Assembly: GCA_021904315.1 (NCBI GenBank)
Contig: CM038911.1
Coordinates: forward strand, 19,317,390-19,381,389
Direction of reading: 5' to 3'
DNA: 64,000 nucleotides
Origin: Sphagnum magellanicum
Lineage: Eukaryota > Streptophyta > Sphagnopsida > Sphagnales > Sphagnaceae
Under the pieces are notes generated by a model that saw nothing but the letters and a program-made list of their open reading frames with translations, was not told the origin of the DNA and did no database searches. Below, one piece after another: positions 12,713-25,911 of the stretch; the first letter of the stretch is position 1, and each line of letters opens with the position of its first letter. Position numbers and translations under genes: made by a program.

Positions 12713-13980
12713 TGATGTTGACTACAATGACAACACCATGTTGCCTCATGGCATGCCATGTCATCATCATGGAAGATTAATTCGTTATTATTCACAAAGG
12801 TCAATGGTGCTTTTGACTAATAATTTCCCATCACAAATATATATTAACACAAATTGAATAATAATGAAGTATTTTCCCCTAAAACCAATAAGTTTTCATA
12901 TTGATTATAATCATAAAATCATGGTGTCACATGACATGTTGATGACCTTTGCCATTAGTTAGTGATTTATGTGATTAAGTAATTATAAATGTAGTTAAAA
13001 TAAATAAACAAACAATATTCATCTTTGGGTTTGATTGAAAAAAACACAATGTGTTCTAATATTTGTAAGTAAAATCCAAATCACGTTCATAAGATTATCG
13101 TAACAAAAAAATTATAACTTTTCTAATGATCATGTTGTTAGGAAGGCATTGGTCATATTTAACAAAGAGATTGACATAAATTCTCCAACTATCCTCATGC
13201 AATCCATGACCTTCAATATCCATTCAAGTCCACATTTAAACTAGAAAACTTATTTGCACTACTAAAATGATAGCATTGTATTTGTATTTGTACCTTCAAT
13301 TTTCAATGTTTCCCAACAATCCTTAGGATCTATTGGGTGTAATACAAAAGTCCAAAAACATTATCCTTGACATTTAGTTTTATGTTGGTTGAAGATTCTT
13401 TTGATTGCTTTTGCAAAGTCATTGAATTAGGAACTAGAATCTCAATGATTATAGGAATATAGTTCCGGAACAAGTGTTGCTACTAGGTTTCACAAATATT
13501 CCTTTCTAGAATAGTTTGGACCTTGAATTTTCACATGGTGTAGTTTGAGGTGCTTTCCAATTTATTTTGATTTGACAAGTAGTTTTAGTAAAAGTTATGT
13601 TTCCTTGATAGTTTATGTTATGATCTTAAAAATCACATTGATAACTTTACAATAAAGAAGAAAATTTGTTTCAACAAAACAATGACATGATCAATTTTGT
13701 GTCCAAGATCAAGTTCTATGTCATGCATCCTATGTCATATGGTGGATAACTAACATGTAAATAGTAAGGAAAATCAACTCCAACAAGTGACACATTTTTC
13801 CTTTTACCAATGAGGAAAAATTGATTCCCTTATATGTAGAAACATTACTTAACATTTCCAAGGGGTATTCGTATATATAGGTTTAACATTGATGTGTTGA
13901 AATAGGTAATCTTTGGAAAGTGGGGCTTATTTGCAATTGCACTCTTAATAAACCTCTTTTCTCATAGGCATAAAACATCC
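12713..13980. other. Gene-free AT-rich stretch
   Basis: No gene recognised. About 13725-13780 (ATGTCATGCATCCTATGTCAT, then CATGTAAATAGTA and AATCAACTCCAAC) resembles 4945-5030 just beyond the Copia RNase H piece. The two could be related non-coding parts of one Copia family, perhaps LTR-proximal DNA; this is inference. Confidence 0.4.
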
Positions 13981-16900
13981 CATGTCCCTTAATTCATCGT
14001 GTTTCATCAAACCTTGTAGTTCATATCACCCATTTGCCCTTTCACACACCACCACAACCCCATTTTTCACCCTCTTTCTTACGCAAACCATACACCACCC
14101 ACCAACTCCCCATACCATTTTAACAAATCACACACCACCCACTAGCTCCCCCCACCAACCCTTAATCCTATGTGTGAATGTGGAGCCCCAACCCAACACT
14201 TTCTTAATCCCTTTAAACAATGCACATGTAAAACCTTTTCCCCCTTCCAGTTTGTTAGCCCTTATAGTTGCCCATGATAAGACCCCCCAACCTACCCCCA
14301 TCTTCCCAACATGCCTACAACCTCCACCTAGAGCCTCTTGCCCTGCCTGAAGGTGTTAATAATCCCTTCGAAGATTAACCTGTCTTTAGCATTCATGTTC
14401 AACATTCAATCCATCTAATCCAAACCTACATGACCATCCCAGACCGATACTTTCATTTACTCCGAACTCATTTGCATTAATTTGAGCTTGGGTTTCAACA
14501 TTAGATGTCCTTAGGTCCTTCCATCTTGGCTTTTGTCATCTTCAACTGTATAATTACATCCCCATTGCTTACGACATGATGTACAAATGACATTTTGTTT
14601 TCCATTAGATAAGTTGGTACATAACCCCTATGATGTGGTAGTTTGACATTTGTTCCTTTTGTTACCACAATGGCGTTTTATTTTGCCCCCTTGAAGGAGG
14701 GCCATTGGGCATAGGGAAATGATGATCCAACTTAAATGTTTTCTAATAGGTGATGGTGAAAACATGGTGAAGAATTTTTTTTTATAAGCCCAAGTTTTGG
14801 CAAGAAGTTCGAGCTCAATGTTTCAGCTCGACATGATATTCCAATTCATAAGCATTTTCTCTATAATCTAGCCCTTGGACGTGCATGAGAATACTTTTAA
14901 GCAACATGTGTTTTGGCACCATTTTCTCCTACACCCACTTCATTTGACACCATTTTAGCTCTCACCGTTCTACATCTTGAATTATACGACTTTTTCCCAT
15001 TTTTTTTGGAAGACTATGAACTAGACCAAGACCTTGAACTTTCATCTAACTCCTTTAACCTAACATTTCAATTTCCAATGCATGTTAAATTTATTTGCAA
15101 ATGGTCTTTTTGGGATGGGTTTTGAATACTTTTAAAACTATTTTCACCCATAAAAATCCGTGAGTGGATTCCCATAATCGTTTCAACTTTGCTTTTATAT
15201 CACACAAGGTCACGTTCCACATTGAATTGCACATATCCTTAAGGTCGCCCACCTCTTGGCCATGACCAAGCCCTTAGGTGGAGTTCGTCCCATTACCATA
15301 ATATAAATGTTGTATCAATTCACAAGCCACATTTTATGCTTTCAAATTTGTGATGCTTTTGCAACACATTTATCCTTGCACCAATTCAGAGTAACAACCA
15401 AACTTGGATGTGAAATAATAATCCATGCTATCAGGTGCACCTTAGACCTTCACCCCAATTGAGTTGTTTTTTTAGCTAGATGTGATAAATGCCTTCAATT
15501 TAATGTCAAGAATGGTCATATTTCAAGAACTTTGTGTAGCAAGTGAGGACATCATACAACTTATCCCATTTGATTGTTCATTTTATGCATTTGAATCTCC
15601 CTTGTTTTATAATCATTGTAACCATGATGGTGATTTCATGGTCATCCCATTTGCCATGGGAATTCGTTAAGGTGATCTTTTGGGAGGGGCATTATTTGCC
15701 TTAGTTCACTTTAGGGCACTATGTTCTACAACTAGCCATTTCCCCTCTTGTTTATTTCCATTCATTACATATGACATTCACATCATTGGCCCCCCCTGTG
15801 TTGTATCATTTGCATATGAACACTTTTAGACTAAACTCCATGTAATGGGTCTTTCTATCCAACCTCAGAAATGTGTAACATGGTCCCCCTTTGACTTGTG
15901 GCCTAACTTCAACACACCATCTCAATTTAACACGCCATTAAAAGGAAATAGAGTATTGGGGGTTCCATAGGGCACTTTATCATTTAATTAAATCATCTTT
16001 AATCAAAGATACCTTGTAAAAAAATGTTTGACATGTTAACATTTTCCTTAAATTGGGTGATGTCCATGTACCCTTTGGAATTTTAACTCCTTGCTATGTG
16101 TAACAACCATCGTATATATTAGGTTGCACACTTCCTTCTCCCACCTTCATAAATTTCCTTGTTTTTTTTTACTTCTCCTTCCTTCAAGTGTTTGGACACC
16201 TCGTCCAAGGTCTTTTGATAGCTCTAAATGATTTCTAGCTCATAAATAAACCTTTCCCCTAATAACTCTTGGTGGCATTGGGTTCATATTGACATCCATG
16301 ATCGCACCGACAACTTATTTAGGGAATTGGGCCTTTGTAACTTCAATCATAGTTGCTAAGTTCATGGTCGACCAACCTCCCTTCCTTTTTGAAGTGTGCC
16401 CGAATTTTATCATGTTTCAGCCTTGGGGTGAATGTTTGGCTTATAGTTTGACCAATCTTCCCAACCTTTCGATTATTTTCCCCAATTTTTTTACAACGTT
16501 TTGGACGTGGCTTGGATTACCACATCCTTCAATTGCAGGTTTCCCTGATGTGTGTGCACGCATCCCATCAACCTATGGGTATCCATCTTTTATGTTGTGC
16601 CCATAACAACAAGTCGCACAAGGACCCATGATATAGTTCGTGACACTTTTGTTGCAATTGTGTGAGATGTTGGCTCCCATGTGGGACAATAACAACTACA
16701 TGCACTTCCTTTAGTCACATTCAATTCCTCTTGTCGACGAGTTAACATTGTGCTCACCAAAGATGAAATATGCACCTTAGCTAATGTTGTCATAGTTAAC
16801 CCAACACATGTGAATTTACTTCTTTGATCTTACATAATTCAAAGATTTGCTACCTTCAATGTGACTCAAGTCAAAAAAAGGAATTATCTCAACACCCAAT

Positions 16901-17150
16901 CAATCAATTCCTCCTTTTAGCAATTGAAATATTTGAATGTTTACTTGAATAAGCTGATATGTTCTTATACGATTGTGCCAATGCTATTTGGAACCTAAAA
17001 GGGTTAGAAGGCTCTCCCTTTTTGTCTTGATTACTCTTCTTCTTCAAAAAATTTCAAGTAAATTGTAAAGGATGCAACCATCCTCCATCTTAAGTCAAGT
17101 AGTAGCAATAGGCCTAGCTACTTCTTGACTACCACCCCTTCAAGACACAC
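13980..17150 (+). mobile_element. Decayed LINE, REL-type, copy 1
   Basis: A non-LTR reverse transcriptase is readable in several frames. INAFNLMSRMVIFQEL near 15483-15530 and a GIRQGDLLGGALFALVHF stretch near 15655-15710 correspond to RT domains A and B. FITYDIHIIGPP near 15760-15790 is the catalytic block with the first Asp of DD lost (YD). LSIQPQKCVTWSP follows near 15850. Further on are TTSRTRTHDIVRDTFVAI (about 16609-16660) and LANVVIVNPT (about 16775-16800), resembling the C-terminal end with a restriction-like endonuclease found in early-branching non-LTR elements. Coding-like sequence continues to about 17150. It has many stops. It ends about 350 bp upstream of the CBL leader. Confidence 0.7.
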
Positions 17151-17499
17151 CCCTTGGCACTATGATTAAACCTATTACAAGCGATTAATTAATTGTTGAG
17201 ATGGAAAGTTTTTGACATCTAGTTTGTGCTAACCTGACATTCTTTAGATTACCCTTGTTTTTAATACCTTTGTACATATTTCGAGAATATGCAGCGTGTT
17301 TTATATATAAAATTTTGCAAGGACGGAACTTCACCCATAGACATTGTTTACAAACAATGTTTTACAACATGTTTTTATTGAAGAAAAAAAAAAATTGCTT
17401 TTGTTTGGTTCCAAAAACTGGTTTTAGTAGATTGTTTGAAATGAGAACAATCCAGATGCTCTGTTTTCATCCACGAACGGAGCAGCTATGACATTAGGT

Positions 17500-17880
17500 C
17501 ATCCACGAACAGAGCAACTATGACACTAGGCTTTCGTTGTTTTGCTCAGCGCCAGCGACGGAGACAGAAAAGGGGAGAGGGAGAGCGCGCGCGCGCAAGA
17601 AACGGGATGCTGCTCTTCTCGCCGTTGAAATCTAACTCATCTGCAGTCTTGGTCCTGCTTTCTCTTTGCTCTCGTCATTCTGGAAATGAACTGCTTTCTT
17701 TGCAGGCAAGAGAACGCAGCGCTTTATTCTTAATTTGCTTCATTTCATTTCATTTAATTTAATTTTGTGTGTGTGTGAAAACACAGAATCTCAAAGCTGG
17801 AGCGATTCTGGAAGCGACAGTGTGCTCTACACTTTTGTGTTTTGCAGCCGCGATTATGGCCGTCACGCCTGGTTATAACC
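17500..17880 (+). promoter_or_regulatory. Probable promoter-proximal region and leader exon of the CBL gene
   Basis: Local GC content rises sharply (GCGCGCGCGC at 17587-17596) compared with the AT-rich surroundings, as is common at plant transcription starts. The stretch ends with a good donor, CCCA followed by GTAAGC at 17881. A matching acceptor, TTGGCTGCAG, ends at 19268, which would give a 5' UTR intron of about 1.39 kb. Just before the donor is an ATG (17856) opening MAVTPGYNP, possibly an upstream ORF or an alternative N-terminus. No transcription start can be placed from sequence alone. Confidence 0.5.
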
Positions 17881-19292
17881 CAGTAAGCAGTAGTCATCAT
17901 CCAGTCTCTGTTGTTTCTCTCTCTCTCTTTTCTTCATCACTCTGAATTCTACCTTCCTGTCATACCTCGATTTGAACCGGAATTTTCAATTAGGTCATTA
18001 TTGCATTTGTGTTGGAAGAAGTAGCTGAAAAACCTTTTGTTATTGGCAAGTTTAACACCTGGCTTTTTTCCCTCCGCAAAAGAATCCGAATAGAATTTGT
18101 TTGAGGGAGATATGATCTATTATGCAGTTGTTTGTTATGTTGAGCAGTTTTTTTGTAAAATAAAGATTCCATGTGCGCCTGCATCAACTCCCATGAACAT
18201 AGCTCTTGTTTCTCCCCAGCAAGGGAGAGACAGCCAAATTTTCTTCATCATGAGTAATAATACGAATTTGTCACGTCAATTCTTCTTAACAGAGACATTC
18301 ACAGGGTGAGGTGTTGCATTACTCTGCTTCAGAACAATTGCAGTAGAGGTTTATCAGGTAAGGTCAAACATTCTTTTCTGTCAAATGTAGTCTTTCCATT
18401 TAGAATAGACAAGGTATTTTCTTTAGGTGAAGAGTGACTCACAAGAAGATTGGTCACAAAAAAAACTGACATAGACATACCAAATGATGATTGTGAGGGT
18501 GATTTGATCAAGTATTATTTATTCTTAGCTTGTATCTGAAGCAGAAGCACAAAGACAGGTTTGATACGCTCATCAGGCAATACAATATCAAGGGAGGCTA
18601 ATGTATACTTGAAACCAAGGAGGTTTTGAAGTCGTTGATTGGGCATCAGAGACATACATACACTCACAAGACTCAAAACAGGTATTTGATTTGGTGTTTG
18701 TGAAGCCAATTTATTTGGCCCTTGTAGCAGAGAAATCCAGCAGCTGGCATGTATGCCATGTTTTGGTCTTCCGTCCAATGACCAGTTGGTAAAAGTTAGG
18801 ACATGATTGCATGGTCAGTGTATGTTTGTTTTTGGGTGCATTCTCTTGAAAATGTTGTGTTAAGATCTTAGAGGACAGCAACACAAAGTTTGAAAACCTG
18901 GTGCATGATACAGCAACTGATTTCCTGTTTTGGATTAAAGAAGTTGATGTAAGTTTCTGTGTGATTGCAATCAAATTATGTCAAACATTGTGCATTGAGC
19001 TTATGTGCGTCTTCAAGCATTAGTTCTCAACAATTGCAATCCTGCAGTCCAGATAATCTAGAAAGAAAAATCCTGTGAGATTAGTTACTGACAATGACAC
19101 CTTTGTGTAAGGTTATCACTGAATGTGGTAGGCACTGGAAAATTACAAACATCAAGTCCACTTGGTTGTAACAGAACAAACCATTGTAATGTGCTACATG
19201 GATATAGACCAGAAGGAGGATTTCATGCTCTCTTTTTTCCATAACTTCAATGCATGAGTTGGCTGCAGAGCTTGTGGTGAGAAGCTGAGAAG

Positions 19293-22200
19293 ATGGGGCT
19301 ATGCATGGAGCATTGGACAGCAGGCTCATATGATGTGCGTGCCTGTTTCATGTCTTGCTTTGGTTTGAAAAACTTGAGGCATCCATATGGCCTTGAAGAC
19401 CCGGAAACCATTGCCATCGACACTGCATGTAATCTCCCTTACCAAACCTGTCTGTCTTTTGACAATATATTCATTGGGGTGTCCTTATTTAAATTGGTGC
19501 TGTCCAGATTGGTAGTGCTCCTCCTAATAACTCTGCAGAATGTTTTATTTCTAACTTAGTTAGAGCTGAGCTGTGAAGTACTCAGTTATTATGAGCCCAC
19601 AATTTCAAATTTCATTTTCCCATTTCAGGAAACCCTTCATGTCACATGGTGTCTACTCAAAGACAGTTGACAGGCAAGGGAGGGTGGTAGTTTTCTAAAT
19701 TTAAACTGTTATATGAGAATTGTTTTAGAAATCTCCAAGACGCCTATGGTGCTACAGATGATAATTTATCTGCTGAAATGTACTTACCACAAATTTGGTG
19801 TTTAGGTACTTGAGGGCCTCATTCAACTTATGCCATTTAGTGACAGTTTTGGTGAAAAAACTCTGGATTTGACTTTGTTTGTTTGGCAGTCAGTGTGAGT
19901 GAAGTGGAAGCTCTATATGAGTTCTTCAAGAAGATAAGTAGCACTGCCACTGATGATGGTGTTGTGAATAAGGTATAGTTCTTGCTCCACCTGCTTTCAA
20001 ACAAAATGAAATTCACCATCAAAAAACCATTAGCATTGATGACTTGGTCAGTTTTTTTTGGCCTAAATATGTGAATGGACTTAACATCACGTGAGTACCA
20101 TGCATTTGGAGAGTACATGACAGCTCTCCTATCCAATCATTTCCACCTTTTGGTTTCATATCCCTATTGATGCTTGATTTTCCATTTCTTTGCTTCTGGA
20201 CTAATATTTTCACTTGCTTTGAATGTGCTGACTTCAAATTTTGGCAGGAGGAGTTTCAGTCAGCTTTGTTCAAAACAAGTAAGAAGGAGAGTCTTTTTGC
20301 AGATCGGGTAAATCCTTCATGTCTACATCCACTGTTGCAGCCTTTATCACCTTCATTCTCACATGTGTACAATTTCACAGATGTCTGCATTTTTTTGGAC
20401 AACTGCAGCTATGAATTATCATCTGTTGGATTTGGACCAGCTTAAATTGAAAATTGGCAAACTGGCATTGCTGCATGTGATTCAGTGGCAGGGGCTGAAC
20501 ATTACTAGGCTGTCTACTGTTTAGTTTTTCCTTATGTCAGAAAAGCCAAAGAATTTGTGATTGCTATTGTGACTGTCATCTTGCTGTGTTTGAACATATT
20601 TGGAGACAGTTGTCAACGGTAGGGCTGGCTTGTCTTGTGGAGTGAATGAAGTGGAAAATTGTGACTATAGCTGATCACTAGATTCTTGTGAAACCTTGTA
20701 TTATGTCCACCTTCGCTTTTCATTGCACACTCAGACTGTAAGTATATGTGGATGGATGTTATGGAAATGCTTTCCCTTGCAGGTTTTCAACTTGTTTGAT
20801 GAAAAGCATAATGGGTATTTGGAGTTTGGAGAATTTGCTCGGGCACTTTCAGTTTTTCATCCCAATGCCAATGTTGAAGAGAAAATTGACTGTAATTTCA
20901 CTTTGCTAAACCTCCTAGGCATTTTCTTGGTTGGATGATTGTTAAGCATGAGTCCTGTGATGACAAACCTCAAACATATTGCGGCAATCCAGTGATAGCA
21001 ATCCCTATGTTTAGCATGGAGTCCTCCAGGGTTCAATAATGTGCTCCCACTCTACCATGCTGTCAAACAGTTCCTTGTGTCCTATATGTAGTACAGAATG
21101 CAGAGCTTAGTGGAGGCATTTATTTGTGTTTGTGGTTGTAGAATATTTGATACGTTTTCTTATCTTCAAGTTAGCAAGTTGAGTTTGTCAATAGGAGTCT
21201 GATACCCAACCTTGAGAGTACTTTGTGCTTTCTGTGCAGTTGCATTCCGGCTTTATGATCTTCAGCAACAAGGCTTCATAGAGCGACAGGAGGTTTGTGA
21301 TCTTTTTTTGGTAGCATTACACTCATCTGAAGTTCAAGATTAAATAATTTATTTTGGAGAATATGACCACGCAATGCAAAAATATTCCAAATCATGACTA
21401 GATCAAAACAAGGTCTCTACATTCAGGTTGCATTCTGAGAACCTAAGTCCAACTTTTGGAAGCATGTTGTCATGCGTTTAGAGGGTATTGGATATGGAAT
21501 AGTAAATGCTGGGTACATGAGAGTTGATTTTGATCTCAAATATTTTTTAAATGGGCTCAAATCTTTCAGGTGAAGAGGATGGTGGTTGCAACTTTGGCAG
21601 AGTCTGGCCTCAACCTTTCAGATGATGTAATTGAAGAAATCATTGACAAGGTAGTTGACCACCTCTGGCTGCTTCTCCCTGTCTTGTTTTGCTGCCTGAA
21701 GGCATAATCCCCAAATCTCAAGGCAGCCCTTGTTACTGGATACTACACATCATCCCTTGATTCAAGCTGGATAAGAAACATAGTATGAAGGCAGCATCCA
21801 GAGAAAACAGTTTCTTTTAGTTTTGACTTGTAGTTTTGGATCACACCTGTGATAATTCTCAATGAGCAAAAATTCACTCTAGTCATAACCTGAGTTTTGT
21901 AAGAAATCCCACAGTAAACTAGAGGATTTCCTTTTTAAAGATCTTGTTTGACAGACATTTGAAGAGGCGGACACAAAACATGATGGGAAAATTGACAAGG
22001 AAGAATGGCGTTCCCTTGTTTTGCAACATCCTTCACTTTTGAAGAATATGACTCTCTCTTACCTCAAGTAAGTACCTTAGGGCACCGTCCTCAATTTATG
22101 TCTTTTGTCTCAAAATTTCTTGTTCTCCCTCATCAAGTGCTTTCTTCCTAGCTAGAGATCTCCTTATCTCTGTTTTTGTTTCCTTGCATATGGATAGCTT

Positions 22201-24941
22201 AGATCTTTTGTCCATTTTATGCCTTCATAGTTTTTTAGATTGTCTTCCTTCTGTAGTCAGAAAGTTTTGGTCCCCTCCCTTGATTGCTTGGAAGTATGTC
22301 AAGACTAGACTTCTAGTCAAGAGTTTATCAGCTATAGGAGATGGGAAGGTCTGTTCGTTCCTCAAATTTGAATGTGGTTTGTGACTGTTTCCCATTGTTT
22401 GTCAATTCCCAACATGGTCATGTTATTACTGCAAATCTGGACATCCTCTCAATACCTAGTTTGATTGAACTCTTGTCTAGAGGCACAAACTTCTCAAGAG
22501 CTTTCTTGTCTCACCTGTCAATTGAAGAAGCTACTGAGAAAGGTCTCAAAAAGTTTGTCAATAAATAAGAAGAGCTTCTAGGACTTCAAGGAGTTAAAGG
22601 GATTTTGAGTGAATGGCAGGCCAAAGTTCTTTTGTTTGTGCAGAAGAGGACTTGTTCTCACTCCATGCTTCAATCCTCTAATCATTCTTCTTTGTTTGTT
22701 CTTTTAGGGGATCTGGATCACCTAAAGAGTTTCCAATGTTCCTTCATTCTTACTTACATGGATAAGTGTAGTGATGATTTTGTTGTTGTTCGTAAAAAGC
22801 TCTATGTCTCTTCAGTTTTCTTCAAGCTGAATTCTCCAGTTGGCACATATAAGGTCTCAAATCTTGCCCAGTCAGAAATCCTTAAGTTCATCTTTCTTAT
22901 TGAAATTTCATCATTCTTTTAATAAGGCCCATAATTTTGGTGGTCCTTGTCTTCCATTTCTTTGCACTGTTTGGAAGTTTTACAGAAATCCGATTAAACC
23001 AAGATTCATTTATGCAATGAGCTCCACTTCCCTTACTGAGGTTTCTAAGTGGCTCAGTTCTTTCTACAAAGCTATTTTTCCTATGGTCAATGATCTTTGA
23101 GCGTCCAAACTCAGAAAGGTTTGTGTTCCTTCTGTTAGTAGTTGGATTCTTAATGACTCTACAGGATTCTACAGGCAGGATTAGTGTATGTGATAGAACT
23201 TAATCTTTTGAGATCAGAGGTTGATAATGCTTCTCCACTCGTGCTGCAGTTATTTGTTTTTTCAACTCTAAGATACAGTCAGATAGACCTGATGGATCAA
23301 AAATCTCAAATGGAAATTCTGATTAATAAATTGTTTAGTTGGATGTTTAAACTTCGTCATTGTACGATTTTGTTGGTTCAAAGAATAGCTTTGAATAGGT
23401 ATTTGTGGCTTAAGAATAAACAAGAGATATGTTTGTTTGAAACTCTTCATAGTGTTAAAGTTGTTGAAGCTTCAGACTTAATGTCTTGGTTGAATTTCTT
23501 GTTAGATAATTTGTTTCTCCTTTTTGGTCATTGTGCTTATAGACAATGTATTGGTATCCCCCTGGAAACTAATTGTACTGTCTATTTAGCTAACTTCTAT
23601 CTTCTTTCCTATGAGTTTGATTTTCTCAAACTCTTGAACAACACTTATCCTATTGTGCTTCATAGATTGTCCCTTGTTTGTATGTTTGTGGATGATCTTT
23701 TTGTTCTGAGGCTTTGAGAGTTTTATGTACCTAGAGAAAGATGCTTTTGGTGGTGGCATATGCCCAAAAACATCTTGTGAGTTACATTGTAGTTCTAAAG
23801 GCTTCTCTTGTAGCTTCTTGGATCTAGTTGTGCAAAGTCATCAAGGTATATCCTGTGGTATCTTTGATAAACGTTCTCAACCAGAGCATGGAGGTATTGA
23901 CATGATTTGTATGCCTCATGTTCATTCCAATATCTCTATTATTGCTAAGTTGGGGTATTATCAATAGCCAATTTTACAAATTTTTTAGGCTTTGTAGGTC
24001 TAAAGATTTCTTTGTTTCTCAAATGGTCAGTCTAATTGTCCTTCTAAAGAATAAGGCTACCCTCTAAAGATTCTTTAATGACTAGAGGGTTGCTCAATAA
24101 GAAAAATTCCTTTTTAGAATTTCAGCATTTGGAGTATTCTGAATGATTTTGTTTACAGTCTTGTAAGTGGGGAGTTTCCTGTAAGCCCACTTGGTCTATT
24201 TTTTCTTTGCAGTCAGTTTCTCTATGTTTTGTCTTCCTTTGTTCCTTCTCTGTGTGTCTGTTTTCAATTTTTTCTTTTTGTGTTTCTCCTTGTGTTGTTG
24301 TAATGCTTGTTAGTATCATGGCCAAGTCTTCCTGTTGCTTCTAGACTTGCAACAGAAACTCAGTATGCAGGTTAGTGTCTGCACTGATCTATGCCCACTA
24401 TAGGGAGCTGATGAAGTTAGTCAGGAAGTTGTGATAGAGAAGTCGATATCATACATGTTACTGTTGATAGTCCCTGAGCAAGTGAGGTGAGAGACTCACT
24501 TTTGTTAATACTGCATGTGATTTTTTGTTCTCTTGTTCTTGCTTTGCGCTCATTGTATCGTCCTTTCTTCCCAGTTTTGTAAGTCCTTTTCTGGAAGGCT
24601 TTCTTTGGCTCAAGGAAGAAGTTGTTAACCTGGCTCTGGCTTTCCTAATTGTGAGAATGGAGATTTCTAGATTCTCATGAGAGATATATATCTAATTAAA
24701 AAGAAAGATCATAAATCCTCTCATGAATTCAGGACTTTGTTTCGACAAGCTATGGTGTAGATTGTGGGACTTCCTAGAGAGATTTGGGTCCATTTGCTTC
24801 TCATTGTTTGAAAGTGATATTCATCAGCACATACATGTCTCAGAAACTGACTAGTGTGTTCTCTGGAATGAACCATGTAACAGGGAGATTACGACATCCT
24901 TCCCCAGCTTTATTTTCCACTCACAGGTGGAAGATTTGTAA
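19293..24941 (+). CDS. Calcineurin B-like Ca2+ sensor, CBL2/CBL3 type
   Basis: CBL proteins bind Ca2+ and recruit CIPK kinases to membranes; the CBL2/3 branch acts at the vacuole. Coding exons: 19293-19428, 19890-19972, 20248-20307, 20783-20891, 21240-21292, 21570-21650, 21955-22067, 24884-24941. All splice sites are GT-AG and frames join to 230 codons plus TAA, close to the 226 aa of Arabidopsis CBL2. EF-hand 1 is the degenerate long type (about residues 58-76); EF2 is 99-110, EF3 136-147, EF4 180-191, with [12 protein letters not shown] typical of CBL2/3. The C-terminal FPSF motif (218-221) is present. An in-frame TGA at 19278 supports ATG 19293 if the upstream exon begins at 19269. The N-terminus begins MGLCMEHW, with Cys4, 18 and 22 as possible S-acylation sites, unlike the usual MSQC start. 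The final intron is 2816 bp and contains a broken reverse transcriptase gene. Confidence 0.93.
22230..24140 (+). mobile_element. Broken reverse transcriptase gene inside the last CBL intron, probably Penelope-like
   Basis: Frames in the same direction as the host gene, interrupted by stops and small indels, read in order: [14 protein letters not shown] (about 22407-22448), a [15 protein letters not shown] stretch (about 22761-22805), [19 protein letters not shown] (about 22996-23052), GIPLETNC followed by [13 protein letters not shown] (23553-23630), the catalytic FVDDLF (23685-23702), and [10 protein letters not shown] then [10 protein letters not shown] (about 23856-23940). The order GIPMGTNC, SYE, DD, YDKR and a downstream NIP-like stretch matches a group of retroelement RTs I tentatively place with Penelope-like elements. 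Conifer Penelope-like elements called Dryad have been reported; I cannot test identity. No endonuclease was recognised. The two catalytic Asp codons survive, but the ORF does not. Confidence 0.65.
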
Positions 24942-24949
24942 ATCAAGCA

Positions 24950-25900
24950 GCAAAATGCGTGTTGCTACTTCCAAGCACTTTCTGGAAAACAGATGTGATG
25001 GTGTACCTGAGCACAACCAGCTGGCCAACTACAAAGTAGTGAAGTCAGCAAATTTGGCATTAGCTCATGTCAGCACTTTTCTTCAGTAAATCTTTTTTTC
25101 CTTAGCTTCTGTATGTACATTCTCTGCAAATGTTGTTGGATATACGATTTCCGTTGTGTCATTTTAATGTTGAGATTTTCCACTGAAGACCAATATCTGA
25201 CTTTCCAGCAGGTCACTGAAGCTGTCCAGTACTGGTGCAGATTTAGTCCCTCTTCCGTGTCAGACATGACTCTTTGGAAGAATTCATGTTGGAATTGGGC
25301 CTATTTTGGGTGGATAGCCATCACACAGACATTAGGATTTAGGTCCTTGCATTGCCCTCCACGGGGCCTTTGGATTCAGTTACATTGGGCTCTTCATTCT
25401 CCTTTTCAATGAATGAAGTGATGCAGGTTTACAGGAGAAGGTTATGGAGTTAGTTCCCCAATGGTGCGATGTTCTGCTGACACGAGCCTACCATTAAGCA
25501 TCATTGTGTCAGATGCACAGTGTTTCTGTTTCTGCAGAAACAGATGCACATACTTCCAGAGAAGGCACTCATTTCAGAAACCCATTCAAGGATACTTTTG
25601 TATCTGTGCTTCTGATGAGTCCTGTGGCTGTTGGATTTCAAAATGCAACAACAGCATATTGAATGATGCAAATTAGTGTCTGGCTGTATGAGATGTTCAG
25701 ATTTCTAGGTTCAGATTTCTAGGTACTTCATTCAACCTTGATTCTTCACCCAAAATGAGAGAGTCTTTGTGGTGTTTAGGTCTTGAACCTAAGAGATAGT
25801 TTGAAGTTTGGAAGCCACTTACTTATTGACCCTGAAAAGCAAGTTATTGGAAATTGAGCCTGGTGATGATCAGGCATGCTAAGTTTCTTTGCAATGATAG
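24950..25900. other. CBL 3' flank, no further gene seen
   Basis: The sequence past the stop codon probably includes the 3' UTR, but no poly(A) signal stands out strongly enough to place the end. The open frames show no known motif. Confidence 0.45.
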
Positions 25901-25911
25901 TTCATCAGTCA

